From Caulobacteraceae bacterium (GTDB lineage Bacteria; Pseudomonadota; Alphaproteobacteria; Caulobacterales; Caulobacteraceae): a stretch of DNA of 19,854 nt. The notes under the pieces are model-generated. The model saw only the letters and a program-made list of their open reading frames with translations, ran no database searches and had not been told where the DNA came from. Position numbers and translations under genes: made by a program. The stretch's first letter is position 1; every line of letters starts with the position of its first letter. Shown in pieces: positions 18,160 through 19,854 of this stretch. The stretch lies in the NCBI GenBank assembly GCA_020852035.1, contig JADZBR010000023.1, forward strand, positions 1 to 19,854, given 5' to 3'.

Positions 18160-19217
18160 TGAGCGGCCTCCAGGTAGACGTCGGTGTAGAGGTCGCTGGC
18201 CGGCGGCTCGGGCGAAGTGCGAGCAAATTCAGCGGCGTCGGCGACGATCTTCTTCACCTCGGCGTCGATGGCCTTCAGCGCCGCGTCGTCGGCGTGGCCT
18301 TCCTTCTCCAGCCGCTCCTGCAGGTGGTCGATGGGGTCGCGGGTCTTCCTGACCTCGTCCACCTCCTCGCGGGTGCGGTACTTGGCCGGGTCGCTCATCG
18401 AGTGGCCGCGGTAGCGGTAGGTCTTCATCTCCAGAATGTACGGCCCCTCGCCGGAGCGGGCATGGGCGGCAGCCTTGGCGGCGGCCTGCCGCACCGCGAC
18501 CACGTCCATGCCGTCGACCTCCTCGCCCGGGATGCGGAACGAGGCGCCGCGCTTGTAGAGGTGGGTCTCGGAGGACGAGCGTTCGATGCTCGTGCCCATG
18601 GCGTACTGGTTGTTCTCGATCACGTAGACGACCGGCAGGCTCCAGAGCTCGGCCATGTTGAAGCTCTCGTAGACCTGCCCCTGGTTGGCCGCGCCGTCGC
18701 CGAAGTAGGTGAAGGCCACCTTGCCGTTCTTGCGGTACTTGTTGGCCAGGGCCAGCCCCGTGCCGAGCGGCACCTGCCCCCCGACGATGCCGTGGCCGCC
18801 GTAGAAGCCGGCCTCGGTGGAGAACATGTGCATCGAGCCGCCCTTGCCCTTCGACGAGCCGTCGATGCGCCCGGTGAGCTCGGCCATCACTTCCCTGGGG
18901 TCCATGCCGCAGGCCAGCATGTGGCCGTGGTCGCGGTAGCCGGTGATGACCTGGTCGCCCTCCTCCTGGATCGACTGCACGCCGACGGCGATCGCTTCCT
19001 GGCCGATGTAGAGGTGGCAGAACCCGCCGATCAGCCCCATGCCGTAGAGCTGGCCCGCGCGCTCCTCGAACCGGCGGATGAGCAGCATGTCGCGGTAGAA
19101 CTTGAGCAGGTCGTCCTTGCCGACCTTGCCGGGGCCCGGCTTGCCGGGCGTCTTTGCAGCCTTGGCGGCGGGCCTGGCCGCATTGTTCGTCTTTCGCGCT
19201 GTCTGCGCCCGCGCCAT
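18156..19217 (-). CDS. pdhA: Pyruvate dehydrogenase E1 alpha subunit
   Basis: The alpha half of E1, which decarboxylates pyruvate on thiamine diphosphate. About 353 residues: a Lys/Ala/Pro-rich tail (1-33), then the dehydrogenase E1 domain with FYRDMLLIRRFEE (40-52), the GFCHLYIGQEA segment (65-75), the thiamine-diphosphate motif from GDGAANQG (173-180) to ENNQYAMGTS (201-210) and the phosphorylation-loop-like YRYRGHSMSDP. I chose ATG 19217 because AAGGAG sits about 8 nt upstream; the frame extends to 19268 but adds only non-conserved residues. It lies 71 nt downstream of the ftsB-like gene and overlaps pdhB by 4 nt. Confidence 0.95.
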
Positions 19218-19288
19218 TGCGCGCTCCTTGGGTCCGCTGCGCCTTTGCATGTCGCAAACGGGCGTCACGCAGGCAAGTTTCGCCGCGA

Positions 19289-19585
19289 TCAGCGGCTGGT
19301 GCGGATCACATAGTCCCTGGGGCCGACGTAGCCTAGGAGGGAACTGGCGCGCTCTTCCAAAAGATCGGCCGAAAGGCTGGTGTCGCGCAACAGCTGGGCG
19401 CGGACTTCCAGATCGTTGCGCTGCGCTTCCAGGCGCTTCAGCTCGGCCTTGCGGGCGGCCAGGGTGGCGTCGCGCTGGTCGCGCATCAAGAGGCCCCGCT
19501 CGCCGGTGAAGGCGTGGAAGGCGAAATAAGCGATGAGCACCGCCAGGAGCGCTGTCGGGGCGTAGGTCTGGAAGCGCGCGAGCAA
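19289..19585 (-). CDS. ftsB: FtsB/DivIC-type septum formation protein
   Basis: A small bitopic membrane protein of the division complex. Of 98 residues, 1-9 are cytoplasmic, 10-26 form one membrane helix (TALLAVLIAYFAFHAF), and about 31-68 form a periplasmic coiled coil rich in Arg/Glu/Leu with an AELKRLEAQRNDLE run, followed by the short ERASSLLGYVGPRDYVI motif usual in the DivIC/FtsB family. FtsB bridges FtsL and FtsQ in studied bacteria. The start is a TTG at 19585: an in-frame stop lies ten codons upstream and no ATG or GTG is available before the membrane helix. It precedes pdhA by 71 nt, an arrangement seen in related alphaproteobacteria. Confidence 0.88.
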   Translation of the reverse strand: MLARFQTYAPTALLAVLIAYFAFHAFTGERGLLMRDQRDATLAARKAELKRLEAQRNDLEVRAQLLRDTSLSADLLEERASSLLGYVGPRDYVIRTSR

Positions 19586-19634
19586 GGCTGACTCGGGAAA
19601 AGCGTCGGTGATTCAGCCTGTAGCGCTCACGTGC

Positions 19635-19650
19635 TTAACGAGCGGCTAAC
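19635..19650. promoter_or_regulatory. Candidate CtrA-type binding site upstream of ftsB
   Basis: TTAA (19635-19638), 7 bases, then CTAAC (19646-19650). The known CtrA box of Caulobacterales is TTAA-N7-TTAA(C), so there is one mismatch in the second half-site. It lies about 50 nt upstream of the ftsB TTG. On the minus strand TTAAGC followed after 16 nt by CTGAAT could serve as -35/-10. Supported only by motif and by ftsB being a division gene. Confidence 0.35.
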
Positions 19651-19655
19651 CGTGG

Positions 19656-19800
19656 CCTCTCCCCTCCCCCTTGCGGGGAGGGTTCGGGGGTGGGGGTGTA
19701 GGCCTGTGATTTTCCGACCAGGCTCCAGGCGGGGCTTCGCCGGATGATCCTCCGTTGACACCCCCACCCCAACCCCTCCCCGCAAGGGGGAGGGGCTTTT
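19656..19800. repeat. Palindromic intergenic repeat, family A, copy 2
   Basis: About 145 bp with the same arms as copy 1 at 10724-10857: GGGGGTGGGGGTG, AGGCCTGTGA, then a variable centre, then TGACACCCCCACCCCAACCCC. Both end hairpins are stronger here: CCCTCCCC-CTTGC-GGGGAGGG on the left and CCCCTCCCC-GCAAG-GGGGAGGGG on the right. The central segment differs from copy 1 but contains a short block (TCCGACCAGGCTCCAGG) resembling the reverse complement of a copy 1 block (CTTGGAGCCCGATCGG). Beyond it, 19801-19854 shows nothing I can assign. Confidence 0.85.
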
Positions 19801-19803
19801 TCT
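19773..19803 (+). terminator. Terminator-like hairpin at the end of repeat A copy 2
   Basis: A 9-bp GC stem (CCCCTCCCC / GGGGAGGGG, loop GCAAG) is followed by C and five T on the plus strand, which has the shape of an intrinsic terminator. No plus-strand gene precedes it inside the window, so this may just be repeat structure. The equivalent hairpin in copy 1 is followed by CTTTCG, a shorter T-run. Confidence 0.3.
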
Positions 19804-19854
19804 AGACTCGGCCGCGCCGCCATTACCTGCCGCGTAATCGACCCGCCTCGCCGG

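Noticed and set aside
19635..19823. 62-codon open frame on the minus strand near the right edge
   Set aside because: It lies inside repeat family A copy 2; Pro/Gly/Arg-rich translation is a product of the repeat arms.

Overview
The window is a 19.9-kb piece of a high-GC chromosome from an alphaproteobacterium, most likely of the order Caulobacterales (Phenylobacterium or Caulobacter type). The evidence is gene content and order: dus-ntrB-ntrC-ntrY, a fused ispDF, a CinA-type gene, coq10-lipA, a lipoyl-domain E1-beta pdhB beside pdhA/pdhC/lpdA, and an ftsB-like gene upstream of pdhA. The NtrC protein lacks the sigma-54 contact motif and the intergenic spaces carry palindromic repeats, which fits the same group. 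This is inferred from family knowledge and no database was searched.

Region 1 (1-4759, all minus strand) is a nitrogen-control operon read dus -> ntrB -> ntrC -> ntrY. The first three genes overlap at start/stop codons. NtrY is cut off by the window edge. Region 2 (4760-9189) holds ispDF (isoprenoid precursors) transcribed away from dus, a fused membrane/spermidine-synthase-like protein on the opposite strand, a CinA C-terminal-type amidohydrolase and a small MmcQ/YjbR protein. Region 3 (9229-10637, minus) is lipA-coq10: lipoyl synthase followed by a ubiquinone-binding START-like protein. LipA makes the cofactor used by the pyruvate dehydrogenase encoded in region 5.

Region 4 (10638-13562, plus) starts with a palindromic repeat that runs into the 5' end of a lipoprotein gene resembling an alpha/beta hydrolase without its nucleophile. 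An acyl-ACP-synthetase-like ligase overlaps its end. A second type of repeat fills the space to the next gene. Region 5 (13564-19585, minus) is ftsB-like -> pdhA -> pdhB -> GFA-family gene -> pdhC -> lpdA, encoding all catalytic components of pyruvate dehydrogenase. The right edge carries a second copy of the first repeat family and a CtrA-box-like site upstream of the ftsB-like gene.

Most of the window is conserved core metabolism; I see no CRISPR array, phage, transposase or defence system. The points most worth checking are: the missing stop codon of pdhC, with lpdA starting 7 nt further on in another frame; the GAFTGA-less NtrC; the repeat occupying the start of the pseudo-hydrolase lipoprotein gene; a GFA-family gene wedged inside the pdh operon; and 67/68 nt identity between the two lipoyl-domain segments.
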